Shown here piece by piece: positions 16,782-25,059 of a DNA stretch of 64,000 nt. Origin of the DNA: Orlajensenia sp001423545 (GTDB lineage: Bacteria; Actinomycetota; Actinomycetes; Actinomycetales; Microbacteriaceae); the NCBI GenBank assembly GCA_001423545.1, contig LMOK01000002.1, positions 744,001 to 808,000 of the forward strand, read 5' to 3'. Numbering within the stretch: position 1 is the first letter of the stretch; every line of letters begins with the position of its first letter. The notes under the pieces were generated by a model, which was not told where the DNA came from, made no database searches, and saw nothing but the letters and a program-made list of their open reading frames with translations. Both the position numbers and the translations under genes were made by a program.

Positions 16782-16895
16782 GTGTAACCCCGTCACCTTT
16801 CAACGCCGCGAATGCGGCACGAATGAACTTTACAGGCACGGTAGCCTTGGCGAGCGCCCCCGGATCGGGGCCGTGCGACGAAGTGGAGTGGCTGG

Positions 16896-17153
16896 GTGAT
16901 CATCAACAGACTGACTGTCGACGGCAAGGACTACTTCCTTCCCGATCCCGTCACCGACCTGAAGAACGAGATCCTCAGCGCGATCAAGGCCGGCGGCGGC
17001 TACGTCAACATCCCGCCGTTGAAGTCGGGTGGCTCCGGCCTCGACATCCTGTTCTCGCCGGGCATGCCCGTCACCTGGACGCGACTCGACGTGGGTGGCG
17101 CCGAGGCCGACGACAACGCAGCAGCGAACGCGGACTTCGATCTCGACGTCTGA
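16896..17153 (+). CDS. Small hypothetical protein
   Basis: An 85-residue protein starting at GTG 16896: MIINRLTVDGKDYFLPDPV, then a helix DLKNEILSAIKAGGGYVNI and a strongly acidic tail rich in Asp and Ala. The globular part looks well formed and its codon use matches its neighbours. No family is recognised. TAGCCT at 16840-16845 may be the promoter. It converges with the EAL gene with only three bases between the stops. Confidence 0.65.
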   Translation: MIINRLTVDGKDYFLPDPVTDLKNEILSAIKAGGGYVNIPPLKSGGSGLDILFSPGMPVTWTRLDVGGAEADDNAAANADFDLDV

Positions 17154-17156
17154 TGC

Positions 17157-17945
17157 CTAGGCGCTGGCGTTCCGCTCGGCGATGAAGTCCTCGACGTCCA
17201 GCCGGGGGAGCGGACGCGCGATCAGGTAGCCCTGCACACGATCGCAGTGCAGGAGCCGCACGCGCTCGAGCTGCTGCTCGGTCTCGACGCCCTCGGCGAC
17301 GACGCGGAGTCCGCGGCGGTGCACCAGATCGACGATGGCGGACATCATGCGCTGACTGCTCTCGCTTTCGTCCTGCACGATCGCCTGATCGATCTTGAGC
17401 TCGGTCACCGGCAGGGTGATCACCTGATCGACCGTGGAGTGGCCCGAGCCGAAATCGTCGACGGAGATGCCGACGCCGAGCCCCCGCACTATTGCGAGGT
17501 CGCGCACGGCGGCATCGACGTCGGTGATCATCTGCGATTCGGTGATCTCGATGGTGAGTCGGCCCGGCCCGATGCCCTCACGTGTGTGGAATTCACCGAG
17601 GTGACCGAAGAAGCCCGGTGCGAGCTGCTTCGCAGACACGTTCACGGCTACTTCCACGGGGCTTCCGGCGCGCTCCCAGTCGGCGGCCAGCCGGCACCCC
17701 TCCTCGATCATGAAGCGACCGATCGAGTGGATGCTCCCGGTCTCTTCCGCGATGGGGACGAAGACGTCGGGGGCGATGGCGCCGAACTCGGGATGCCGCC
17801 AGCGGCACAGCGCTTCAACAGCCACGACACGTCCGGTGATGGTGTCGACCTGTGGCTGGTAGTGCGCGAGGATCTCTCCGCGCCCGACCGCGCCCTCGAG
17901 GTCGCGGGCGAGGCGATCCTGTCCGTAGGCGGTGCGTGAATTCAT
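17157..17945 (-). CDS. Stand-alone EAL-domain cyclic-di-GMP phosphodiesterase
   Basis: A 262-residue EAL domain with no sensory module. Signature residues are intact: EAL at 44-46 (VEALCRWRHP), the Asn-containing VEVAVNVSAKQL, the Glu of IEITES, the loop-6 DDFGSGHST, the Lys of LKIDQ, and AEGVETEQQ and QGYLIARPL near the end. It should hydrolyse cyclic-di-GMP to pGpG in the cytosol. It is divergent from the RsbQ-cyclase operon with 302 bases between, so synthesis and breakdown genes face each other. Confidence 0.93.
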   Translation of the reverse strand: MNSRTAYGQDRLARDLEGAVGRGEILAHYQPQVDTITGRVVAVEALCRWRHPEFGAIAPDVFVPIAEETGSIHSIGRFMIEEGCRLAADWERAGSPVEVAVNVSAKQLAPGFFGHLGEFHTREGIGPGRLTIEITESQMITDVDAAVRDLAIVRGLGVGISVDDFGSGHSTVDQVITLPVTELKIDQAIVQDESESSQRMMSAIVDLVHRRGLRVVAEGVETEQQLERVRLLHCDRVQGYLIARPLPRLDVEDFIAERNASA

Positions 17946-18247
17946 GAGCCTCGTATTCGTCGGCGGCGTTGCTCAATCGTGGGCGGACGTGGCCTCCGAT
18001 GCAACCCGCCCGTCGCCGGCATCGAATGCTGTATGGTTCGCGGTCGAGGTTCGGTGTGCGCGTGTCGTAGGCCCCGTGAGGCATCCGTTCGCCTGGTGCT
18101 GCCGAGACCGGAAACACCGGTGGCAGGGCCGCGGACGCCCCACCTCGACTGCCAGCATCCGTCCCTCTTGTAGTGCAGCTAAGCTGGGAAGACCAGTCAG
18201 GCCCGCGTTCGTTGGGGGCTCGCAGAGCCGCCCCGAAGGAATCAGAC
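17946..18247. other. Intergenic region between divergent EAL and rsbQ-like genes
   Basis: This 302-base region carries the regulatory signals for both divergent genes. A TAAGCT hexamer at 18180-18185 is a candidate -10 for the plus-strand operon but has no recognisable -35, and AAGGA at 18236-18240 is the ribosome-binding site for the rsbQ-like gene. I see no convincing gene, palindrome or RNA structure in the rest. Confidence 0.4.
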
Positions 18248-19066
18248 ATGACGATCGCCCAACCGCTCGATACGAGCGCTCTGAGTCGCAACAACGTGAA
18301 GATCTCGGGGAATCCCGCGGGTCGCCCGATCGTCTTCGCACACGGGTTCGGATGCAGCCAGGAGATGTGGCGGCTCGTCGCCCCGGCCTTCGAGAGCGAC
18401 TACAGGGTGGTGCTCTTCGACCATGTCGGCGCCGGAGGCTCCGACCTCAGCGCCTACGACCGATCGAAGTACGACTCGCTGCACGGCTACGCCGACGACG
18501 TGCTCGAGATCCTCGAGGCACTCGATCTGAGCGACGCAGTGTACGTCGGTCACTCGGTGAGCGCAATGGTCGGTGTTCTGGCGTCCACGCATGACCCGTC
18601 GCGCTTCGGATCGCTGGTGCTCGTCGGTCCGTCGCCGCGCTACGTCGACGACGTCGACTACACCGGCGGATTCAGCCAGTCCGACATCGACGCCCTGCTC
18701 GACGCCCTCGATGCGAACTACCTCGGCTGGTCCTCGGATCTCGCCCCCCTGATCATGGGAAACAGCGGCAAGCCGGAACTCGGTGACGAACTCACGGCGA
18801 GCTTCTGCACCATCGACCCGGCTATCGCGCGTCACTTCGCCCGGGTCGCGTTCAGCTCGGACAACCGCGACGACCTCAAGGACGTCGTGACGCCCACCTT
18901 GATCCTCCAGTGCAACGACGACATCATCGCGCCGCGCGTCGTCGGTGAGTTCGTGCACAGCCAGATCCCCGGCAGCAGCTTCGTGATGCTGGAGGCGACC
19001 GGTCACTGCCCGAACCTGTCGAGCCCGGACGAGGTCGTGAAGGAGATCCAGGACTACCTGCGATGA
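18248..19066 (+). CDS. RsbQ-like alpha/beta hydrolase (signal-generating)
   Basis: A 272-residue hydrolase of the RsbQ/D14/KAI2 branch. The nucleophile elbow GHSVSAMVG (Ser103) is the sequence typical of RsbQ, with the triad completed by Asp225 (LILQCNDDIIAP) and His253 (EATGHCPNLS). HGFGCSQEMWR and VLFDHVGAGGSD are also as in RsbQ. In Bacillus, RsbQ activates the PAS domain of the phosphatase RsbP, probably by supplying a small hydrophobic product. Here the stop overlaps the start of a PAS-GAF-GGDEF gene (ATGA), so by analogy its product should gate cyclic-di-GMP synthesis. The ligand is unknown. Confidence 0.9.
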   Translation: MTIAQPLDTSALSRNNVKISGNPAGRPIVFAHGFGCSQEMWRLVAPAFESDYRVVLFDHVGAGGSDLSAYDRSKYDSLHGYADDVLEILEALDLSDAVYVGHSVSAMVGVLASTHDPSRFGSLVLVGPSPRYVDDVDYTGGFSQSDIDALLDALDANYLGWSSDLAPLIMGNSGKPELGDELTASFCTIDPAIARHFARVAFSSDNRDDLKDVVTPTLILQCNDDIIAPRVVGEFVHSQIPGSSFVMLEATGHCPNLSSPDEVVKEIQDYLR

Positions 19067-20475
19067 CGCAGCTCGAGACCTCGTTCGAGGACCTCTACGA
19101 GCACGCGCCGTGCGGCCACATGTCGCTGACGACCGATGGCATGATCGTGCGGGTCAACAGGACCTTCCTCGACTGGACGGGATACGCCGCCGCCGACCTG
19201 GTCGGTCGGCCCTTCGCCGAAGTGCTGACCCGCGGCAGCCAGATCTTCGCCGAGACGCGCTACCTGCCGGTCCTGCTTCTCGAGGGCGCCGTCAAGGAGG
19301 TCGCCCTGACCATGGTGTGCGCCGACGGCTCCGACCTGCCCACACTGGTCAACTCGGTCGTGGTGGAGCAGGCGGGTGAGGAGCCCGGGCTCATCCGCAC
19401 GGCCGTCTTCGACGCGACCGATCGCCAGAACTACGAGCGCGACCTGCTCACCTCCCGTCGCCAGGCCGAGGCATCCGAGGAGCACGTGCGCGTGCTCCAG
19501 CGTGCGTCGTCCGCCTTCGTCAGCAGCAGCACGGAGGAGGAGTTGGCCGAGGCCATCGTCGAGAGCATGCGGCACGGCTTCGCAGCGGCATCCGTCGCCG
19601 TGCTCCTGGCCGACGAATCGGGCAAGCTGGCGCTGGCCGCCGGGGAACGCCCCGGAAGCGAGGGACGCCCCGGAAGCGAGGAGGGCCCTGAACTCGAGGC
19701 CCTCAGCAGCCGACAGACGGTGGTGCTCGCCGATCGCCGCGCTGTGCGCGATCGCTACCCGACGCTCGCCGACGAGCTGAAGTCGGCACGCCTCGAAGCC
19801 GTGACGGCGACGCCCCTGTCGTTCGAGGGGGCGGCATCCGGTGTCGTGCTCTGCTACTTCGGCCGTGCACGTTTCTTCGACGGCGACGCCATCGATCTGC
19901 AGGAGGCCGTGGCCCGGCAGGCCTCGGAGGCGATGGCGCGCGTACGACTCCAGCGACGTCTGGAACGGATGGCGCTCTTCGACCAGCTCACCGGGCTCGC
20001 CAACCGACAACTGCTCAAGGTGCGCCTCGAGGAGGCGCTCGCGACAGGGGAGCGCACCCATCACGCGACGGCGCTGATCTTCCTCGACCTCGACGGCTTC
20101 AAGACGGTCAACGACGAACTGGGGCATGTGGCGGGGGACGAGGTGCTGCGCGAGGTCGCCACGCGCCTGCGCTCCACGATCCGTCCGAGCGATGTGGCCG
20201 GCCGCTTCGGCGGCGATGAGTTCGTCATCATCTGCGAGGACGCCGACGTCGATGCCGCGTCCGCCGTCGCCGAGAGGCTCCGCGACGTGGTGGGCGCTCC
20301 CATGGACGGCATCCCCGACGAGTTCACCATCTCGGCGAGCATCGGCGTCGCCGTGCACTCACCGGGCATCTCGCAGTCCGTCACTCCCGACCGCATGTTC
20401 GACCTCGCCGACACGGCGATGTACACGTCGAAGAACTCCGGGAAGAACCGCACGACGGCCGTCATCGTCGCCTGA
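19063..20475 (+). CDS. PAS-GAF-GGDEF diguanylate cyclase, RsbQ partner
   Basis: A 470-residue soluble signalling protein. An N-terminal PAS domain (about 5-125, beginning FEDLYEHAPCGHMSL) is followed by a helical linker, a GAF domain (about 145-290) and a GGDEF domain (about 305-465) with intact GGDEF at 383-387 and an RPSD I-site five residues upstream. It should make cyclic-di-GMP under product inhibition. The ATGA overlap with the rsbQ-like gene places the PAS domain in the position RsbP's PAS has in Bacillus. The GAF region contains an 18-base tandem duplication (19647-19682) that repeats a GRPGSE hexapeptide. Confidence 0.93.
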   Translation: MTQLETSFEDLYEHAPCGHMSLTTDGMIVRVNRTFLDWTGYAAADLVGRPFAEVLTRGSQIFAETRYLPVLLLEGAVKEVALTMVCADGSDLPTLVNSVVVEQAGEEPGLIRTAVFDATDRQNYERDLLTSRRQAEASEEHVRVLQRASSAFVSSSTEEELAEAIVESMRHGFAAASVAVLLADESGKLALAAGERPGSEGRPGSEEGPELEALSSRQTVVLADRRAVRDRYPTLADELKSARLEAVTATPLSFEGAASGVVLCYFGRARFFDGDAIDLQEAVARQASEAMARVRLQRRLERMALFDQLTGLANRQLLKVRLEEALATGERTHHATALIFLDLDGFKTVNDELGHVAGDEVLREVATRLRSTIRPSDVAGRFGGDEFVIICEDADVDAASAVAERLRDVVGAPMDGIPDEFTISASIGVAVHSPGISQSVTPDRMFDLADTAMYTSKNSGKNRTTAVIVA

Positions 20476-20513
20476 CCTGTGACCTGCCGCGGGAGCCGGG
20501 CTCGCTGGCGCGA

Positions 20514-21377
20514 TCAGGACCTGCGCCGCGGCCGAAGCTCGCGCAGTGCCTCACGCAGTTCGCCCTCGACCTCCGCGGCGGAGGGCCGCCGACCGGGGTC
20601 GCGAGCCGTCATCCGGTCGATCAGCGACCGCCACGGCTCCGGCACGGTCTCGGGCGGCATGGCCGGCGCGCTCTTCAGGCGGGCCATCGCCGAGGCGACC
20701 GGGATGCCGGGGAAGGCCCGAGTGCGGGTGAAGCACTCCAGCATCACGAGCCCGAGGGAGTAGATGTCGGAGGCCGTGGTGAGGGGCAGGTTCCGCACCT
20801 GCTCCGGACTCAGGTAGGCGGGGGTTCCGGTGATGTTCTCCGACTGGAACACGGATGACTCCGTCGACACCGCGATGCCGAAGTCCGTGAGCACGGCCCT
20901 CTCGCGGGAGTACTGCGTGCCGTAGTTCATGATCATGACGTTCGACGGGGTGATGTCGCGATGGATCACGCCGTTCGCGTGGATGTACTCGAGCGTCTCG
21001 GCCACTTCGTAGCCGAACTCGCCGATCTCCCGCACCGAGATGGCCCGCTCGGCGAGCCTGTCGCGCAGGGTGGTGCCGCGCACCAACTGCATCACCAGGA
21101 ACGGACGGGGATCATCGGGGGCCGACGTGTCGACGCCGGCGTCGATGATCGAGACGACTCCGTGGTGACTGAGCCCTGCGAGCATCCGAAGTTCTGCCCT
21201 GTAGGTCTCGACGTGCTCCTCGTTGCCGCCGCTGAACACCTTGATCGCCACGTCGCGGCCGAGGTACTCATCACGCCCGCGGAACACCGAGGCCATGCCG
21301 CCGCGCGCGATCAGCGAGAGCGGCCGGTAGCGGTCCAGCAGGAGGGGCGCCGAGAGGGTGCGTTGCGGGGAATTCAC
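20514..21377 (-). CDS. Soluble Ser/Thr protein kinase
   Basis: A 287-residue Hanks-type kinase consisting of the catalytic domain only, without transmembrane or PASTA domains. The glycine-rich loop is RGGMASVF, the ATP-anchoring Lys46 is in VAIKVFSG, the catalytic Asp141 in IHRDITPSN, the metal-binding DFG at 165-167, and the P+1 region reads GTPAYLSPEQV. The usual catalytic-loop Lys two residues after Asp141 is Thr143. GTG 21377 has GGAGG five bases upstream. A TGTCAATCCCC sequence and TAAGGT (21406-21401) precede it. Targets are unknown. Confidence 0.92.
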   Translation of the reverse strand: MNSPQRTLSAPLLLDRYRPLSLIARGGMASVFRGRDEYLGRDVAIKVFSGGNEEHVETYRAELRMLAGLSHHGVVSIIDAGVDTSAPDDPRPFLVMQLVRGTTLRDRLAERAISVREIGEFGYEVAETLEYIHANGVIHRDITPSNVMIMNYGTQYSRERAVLTDFGIAVSTESSVFQSENITGTPAYLSPEQVRNLPLTTASDIYSLGLVMLECFTRTRAFPGIPVASAMARLKSAPAMPPETVPEPWRSLIDRMTARDPGRRPSAAEVEGELREALRELRPRRRS

Positions 21378-21474
21378 GCGCGCCTCCGGTCCATGGCATC
21401 ACCTTATGTGCGAGCGGATGCCGCGCAGAAGCCCGAACTGGGGGATTGACAAACATCCGTCGATCAGTCGGGGA

Positions 21475-22737
21475 TCACCACCCGCCCAGGTACGCCTCGA
21501 CGTCCACCTCGTCGACGATCCGCTCGACGGCGCCCGATCGCAACTCGAGGGTGGGCAGCCGCTCGGCACCGGGCCAGCGAGCCTGACGGGTTCGTTCGCG
21601 CCGTGAGGTCAGGCGCACCAGGGGAGCGCCATCGGGCTCGCAGACGACCACTGCCGCGACACGGCCGCTGTCGATCGCCTCGATGGCGTCGACCAGCCCT
21701 CCCGGATGCACCCGCACGGGCGCCTCGATGGTGACGTCGATTCGCACCCGATCGAACTGCTCCGACTCGACGGCCGTCGGTGTGGCGACTCCTGCTCCGG
21801 GAAGCTCGGCGAGCACGGAGTCCACGCTCACGAAGCGCTGCCCTGCCGACGCATCGTCGGGCGGTCCGAAGACGGCGACGTCCACCCGTCCGGACCGGAT
21901 GCCCCGCCCGCGAGATCCCGGAACGGGGATGAGATCGGACAGACGCAGCGTCTCCTCGTTCTTGGCCACGATGTCCGCCGATTCGCGCCCGGCCCGGTCG
22001 GGTCCGTCGTGCCAGGCGACGGCATCCGGCACGTGAGCGAGGACGGCGCCGTTCAGCCAGGCCCGATAGGCCCACTCCCAGTCCTCGCCGCCGTACGCGG
22101 TGAACGACTCGTCGAAGCCGCCGGTCTCGGCGAAGAAGCGGCGCGTGCACGCGATGACGGCACCGACGACGAAGCGATAGCTGCGGTGGTCGACCTTCAG
22201 TAAGTCCTCCGACTCCCTGTAGGCGTCGAGCAGCCACCTGGGCTCGGGCAACGACCGCTCGGGTGCGACGACCTCGATCGCAGCACCGACGGGTGCGTCC
22301 CCCAGATCGGCGTGCAGGCGGTGACCCACGGTGACGCAGTCCCAGTTCAGGGCCGGCAGCCGCGTGATGGCGCGGAGGTAGCTCGGCTCAGGAGAGGTGT
22401 CGGCATCGAGGAACACGAGAACGTCGTTCTCGGCCGCAGCGGCTCCCAGGTTCCGTGCTGCCGCCAGACGGAATCCTCGATCGTCCTGGGTGATGAGCCG
22501 CACGGTGGACGGCACTCGCGGTGTCTCGGCCGATCCATCGTCGACGACGATGATCTCGACCGCGGCGTGCGCATAGTCCTGCCGATCCAGCGCGTGCAGA
22601 GTGCGCGCGAGTTGCTCGGGTTGCTCGTAGTGGGCGACGATGACCGAGATCGAGGGCGGAGTGACCGGCGTCATTCCCTCGAGGAGGTCCCAGCGATTGC
22701 CGGGGACGCCTCGATCGGGGTCGTACTCCGCGCTCAC
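21475..22737 (-). CDS. Family 2 glycosyltransferase with C-terminal extension
   Basis: A 420-residue protein. The GT-A domain (about 20-290) shows SISVIVAHYEQPEQLARTL, IIVVDDGSAETP, the DxD motif FLDADTSPEP, and a galactosyltransferase-type acceptor motif FTAYGGEDWEWAYRAWLNG. About 130 residues at the C-terminus are unlike known catalytic modules and may be an accessory fold. The GTG at 22737 overlaps the stop of the preceding glycosyltransferase gene (GTGA), so the two are co-translated. Role in surface glycan assembly is inferred from context. Confidence 0.88.
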   Translation of the reverse strand: MSAEYDPDRGVPGNRWDLLEGMTPVTPPSISVIVAHYEQPEQLARTLHALDRQDYAHAAVEIIVVDDGSAETPRVPSTVRLITQDDRGFRLAAARNLGAAAAENDVLVFLDADTSPEPSYLRAITRLPALNWDCVTVGHRLHADLGDAPVGAAIEVVAPERSLPEPRWLLDAYRESEDLLKVDHRSYRFVVGAVIACTRRFFAETGGFDESFTAYGGEDWEWAYRAWLNGAVLAHVPDAVAWHDGPDRAGRESADIVAKNEETLRLSDLIPVPGSRGRGIRSGRVDVAVFGPPDDASAGQRFVSVDSVLAELPGAGVATPTAVESEQFDRVRIDVTIEAPVRVHPGGLVDAIEAIDSGRVAAVVVCEPDGAPLVRLTSRRERTRQARWPGAERLPTLELRSGAVERIVDEVDVEAYLGGW

Positions 22738-23804
22738 CGGTGATCCAGCCCCGCCCACCAGTCTCGATAGGCGAGGGCCGCATCGGAGAGGGTGGGGCGC
22801 AGCGACGTCAGCGGTGCCAGGCGGGTGGACTCGGGTGAGCGGAATGCGTCCACGAGGGCATCCGGAAGATCCGATGGCGCGTACACCGTGAGGGTGCCGG
22901 GTCGGAGGCCGTCCATCTCCCGGGCATACCTCGAGGAGCGAACCAGCGGGCGCCGTCCCCGTTCGGCCCAGTCGCTCATCGAGCGGGACGCGGACACGTG
23001 CTGATGGGCGGCCACGGGGATGCCCTCGGAGGCGAGCCGGCGATGGAAGGCATCGTCGTCGAGCACGCCGGTGACCTCGAGGTCGACGCCGAGTTGCCGA
23101 GCCCGCTCGCGCAGTCGCTCGACGTCGGCCTCATGCCCGAGGGACGGCCCGCCGATCGCGACGACCCGTGCACCATCGACGGGCGTTCCCTCCCTACGCA
23201 GCCGCGAGACGGCCGCCGCGGCGGCCTCGACGGCGTCGAGGTGTCCCTTGCCCGGGTAGAGGTAGCCGGCGATCAGCACGGTGAGCGCGGTGAGCGCGGT
23301 GGGCGTCGTCGTCGCGTCCGCGTGGGCGCCGGCGGGAACCTCCGCGGTGGTTCCGAGCGGGATCACCGTCACGGATGCCGTGCGCGGGCCGAGGTGCTCG
23401 ACGACGAGCTCGGCTTCATGCCGGCTGTTCACCACGACACCGTCGGATGCGTCGATGAATCGACCGTACGCGGCGACCCTCCGCTCATAGGAGGAGCCGT
23501 CCGACTCCTGCGGCAGGTCGTGCAGGGTGATGGTGAGGCTGGTGAGAGCGGCGAGGCGCTCCACGGTCTCGGCCGCCTCCTCGGGAGTCGATCCGAAGAG
23601 CCTGTCGGTGACGTGGGCGTGCACCCGGTCCGCGCCGATGACAGCCCGCACTGCCGCAGCTCCATCCGTGACGACGAGGGGCTGCCGTGAGAATCCGCCT
23701 GCTTCGGCGGCGTCAGCGAGGTCGCGCGCGTACCGGGTGACGCCGTGGCGCGGCGGTCCGACGACCAGGAGGTCGGGCGCATCGGGGGTGGGCATCTGGC
23801 ACAT
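22734..23804 (-). CDS. GT4-like (GT-B fold) glycosyltransferase
   Basis: A 356-residue GT-B type enzyme. The N-terminal half has LLVVGPPRHGVTRYARDLADA and a nucleotide-independent acceptor fold; the C-terminal half begins at VLIAGYLYPGKGHLDAV, the usual phosphate-binding turn, followed by GVLDDDAFHRRLAS. The common E-x7-E motif is not obvious; VAAHQHVSASRSMSDWAERG occupies that place, which suggests a divergent donor site. First gene of a two-gene minus-strand unit; 106 bases separate it from the divergent plus-strand glycosyltransferase operon. Confidence 0.82.
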   Translation of the reverse strand: MCQMPTPDAPDLLVVGPPRHGVTRYARDLADAAEAGGFSRQPLVVTDGAAAVRAVIGADRVHAHVTDRLFGSTPEEAAETVERLAALTSLTITLHDLPQESDGSSYERRVAAYGRFIDASDGVVVNSRHEAELVVEHLGPRTASVTVIPLGTTAEVPAGAHADATTTPTALTALTVLIAGYLYPGKGHLDAVEAAAAAVSRLRREGTPVDGARVVAIGGPSLGHEADVERLRERARQLGVDLEVTGVLDDDAFHRRLASEGIPVAAHQHVSASRSMSDWAERGRRPLVRSSRYAREMDGLRPGTLTVYAPSDLPDALVDAFRSPESTRLAPLTSLRPTLSDAALAYRDWWAGLDHR

Positions 23805-23910
23805 GCTTGTTCATCTCCCTCTCCACGTCAAGGCCCCTTCGACTCCGCGACGTGGGACGTACGGTTGGCCCTGCGTCACGACCCTGTGCGCCCGACCAGA
23901 GAGGTGGATC

Positions 23911-25059
23911 ATGCTTCCGACGGTCTCCTCGATGCCTGTCGCCGATGACGTACGACCCCCGGCTCCGACCACAGACGCGGCGGCGATCACGGTCGTCTCC
24001 GTTCCCTCATCGCACCCCTATGTCGACAGCGTCACCGCGTCGCCGCACGTGCGCATTCACCGACCGGATGGCGACCGCACCCGGGAGGCGGCCTGGCGGC
24101 CGTCCGCGGCCCTCGATCCCGAGTGGATCAGGCTGCACGCGCGGGATGCCGACCTGCTCCACATCCACTTCGGAACCGAGTCCTTCGAGCCGGCACGGAT
24201 CGCCGCCTGCATCGAAGCCGCCCACGAGGTCGGCTGGCCGGTCGTGTTCACCGTGCACGACCTCGAGCACCCGCAACTGCTCGATCAGGCCCCGTATCGC
24301 GCGCAGCTCGACGTGCTGGTCCCGGGCGCAGACGCCGTCATCACGTTGACCGAGGGGGCCGCTGCCGAGATCAGGCGGCGCTGGCGGCGCCCGTCGCTCG
24401 TGTCCCGGCATCCGTCGGTGCTGTCGGGCGAGGCGTCGACGCCCCGGGTCCTGTCTTCGGGACGGTTCCGAGTGGGGATGCACCTGAAGGACCTCCGCCC
24501 CAATGTCGACGGAGCGGGGATGGCCGAAGCCCTCGTCGACGCGGTGGATTCTGTCGCAGGGACGGGCGTGGATGTCGTCGCCGAGGTGAGGATGCACCGC
24601 ACTGTCCGGGACCCGGCCTCCCGCGACGCCGTGCGCGAGATCACCGGACGCACCGATCGCGTCGTGCTGATCGAGCACGAACGGCTCGACGACCAGGAGC
24701 TCGTGAACGAGCTCTCGCGCATGGACGCCTGCGTGCTCCCGTACAGCCACGGAACCCATTCCGGATGGCTGGAGCTGTGCTGGGACCTCGCCGTTCCGGT
24801 GCTCGCCCCACGCGTGGGGTTCTACTCCGAGCAGCATCCGGACGGAAGCACCGAATCGTTCGATGTCACGGCAGGCGGGGAGTCCTTGGCTGACGCGATC
24901 CAGGCCGTCGTCCGCCGACAGGACGCGACGCGAGCCGGTTCGGTGGAGCGGGCACGGCAGATCCGCGCCCGGGGCGCAGCCCGCACGGTCGATGACGCCT
25001 CGACAGCCGGCGATCACGAGGCCCTCTACCGTCGCCTGATCGCGGAGCGCCGACCATGA
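23911..25059 (+). CDS. GT4-like glycosyltransferase
   Basis: A 382-residue GT-B type enzyme. The N-terminal half contains DLLHIHFGTESFEPARIAAC and WPVVFTVHDLEHPQ; the linker has DAVITLTEGAAAEI; the C-terminal half has RFRVGMHLKDLRPN and DACVLPYSHGTHSGWLELCWDL, which takes the place of the donor-binding loop. ATG 23911 follows GAGGTGG. The stop overlaps the next glycosyltransferase start (ATGA), opening a four-gene operon. Similar in organisation to the divergent gene at 22734, suggesting related acceptors. Confidence 0.85.
   Translation: MLPTVSSMPVADDVRPPAPTTDAAAITVVSVPSSHPYVDSVTASPHVRIHRPDGDRTREAAWRPSAALDPEWIRLHARDADLLHIHFGTESFEPARIAACIEAAHEVGWPVVFTVHDLEHPQLLDQAPYRAQLDVLVPGADAVITLTEGAAAEIRRRWRRPSLVSRHPSVLSGEASTPRVLSSGRFRVGMHLKDLRPNVDGAGMAEALVDAVDSVAGTGVDVVAEVRMHRTVRDPASRDAVREITGRTDRVVLIEHERLDDQELVNELSRMDACVLPYSHGTHSGWLELCWDLAVPVLAPRVGFYSEQHPDGSTESFDVTAGGESLADAIQAVVRRQDATRAGSVERARQIRARGAARTVDDASTAGDHEALYRRLIAERRP

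Noticed and set aside
18000..18175. A short plus-strand frame in the EAL/rsbQ-like intergenic region
   Set aside because: About 64 codons, Arg/Pro-rich, with no ribosome-binding site; it looks like GC-driven noise.
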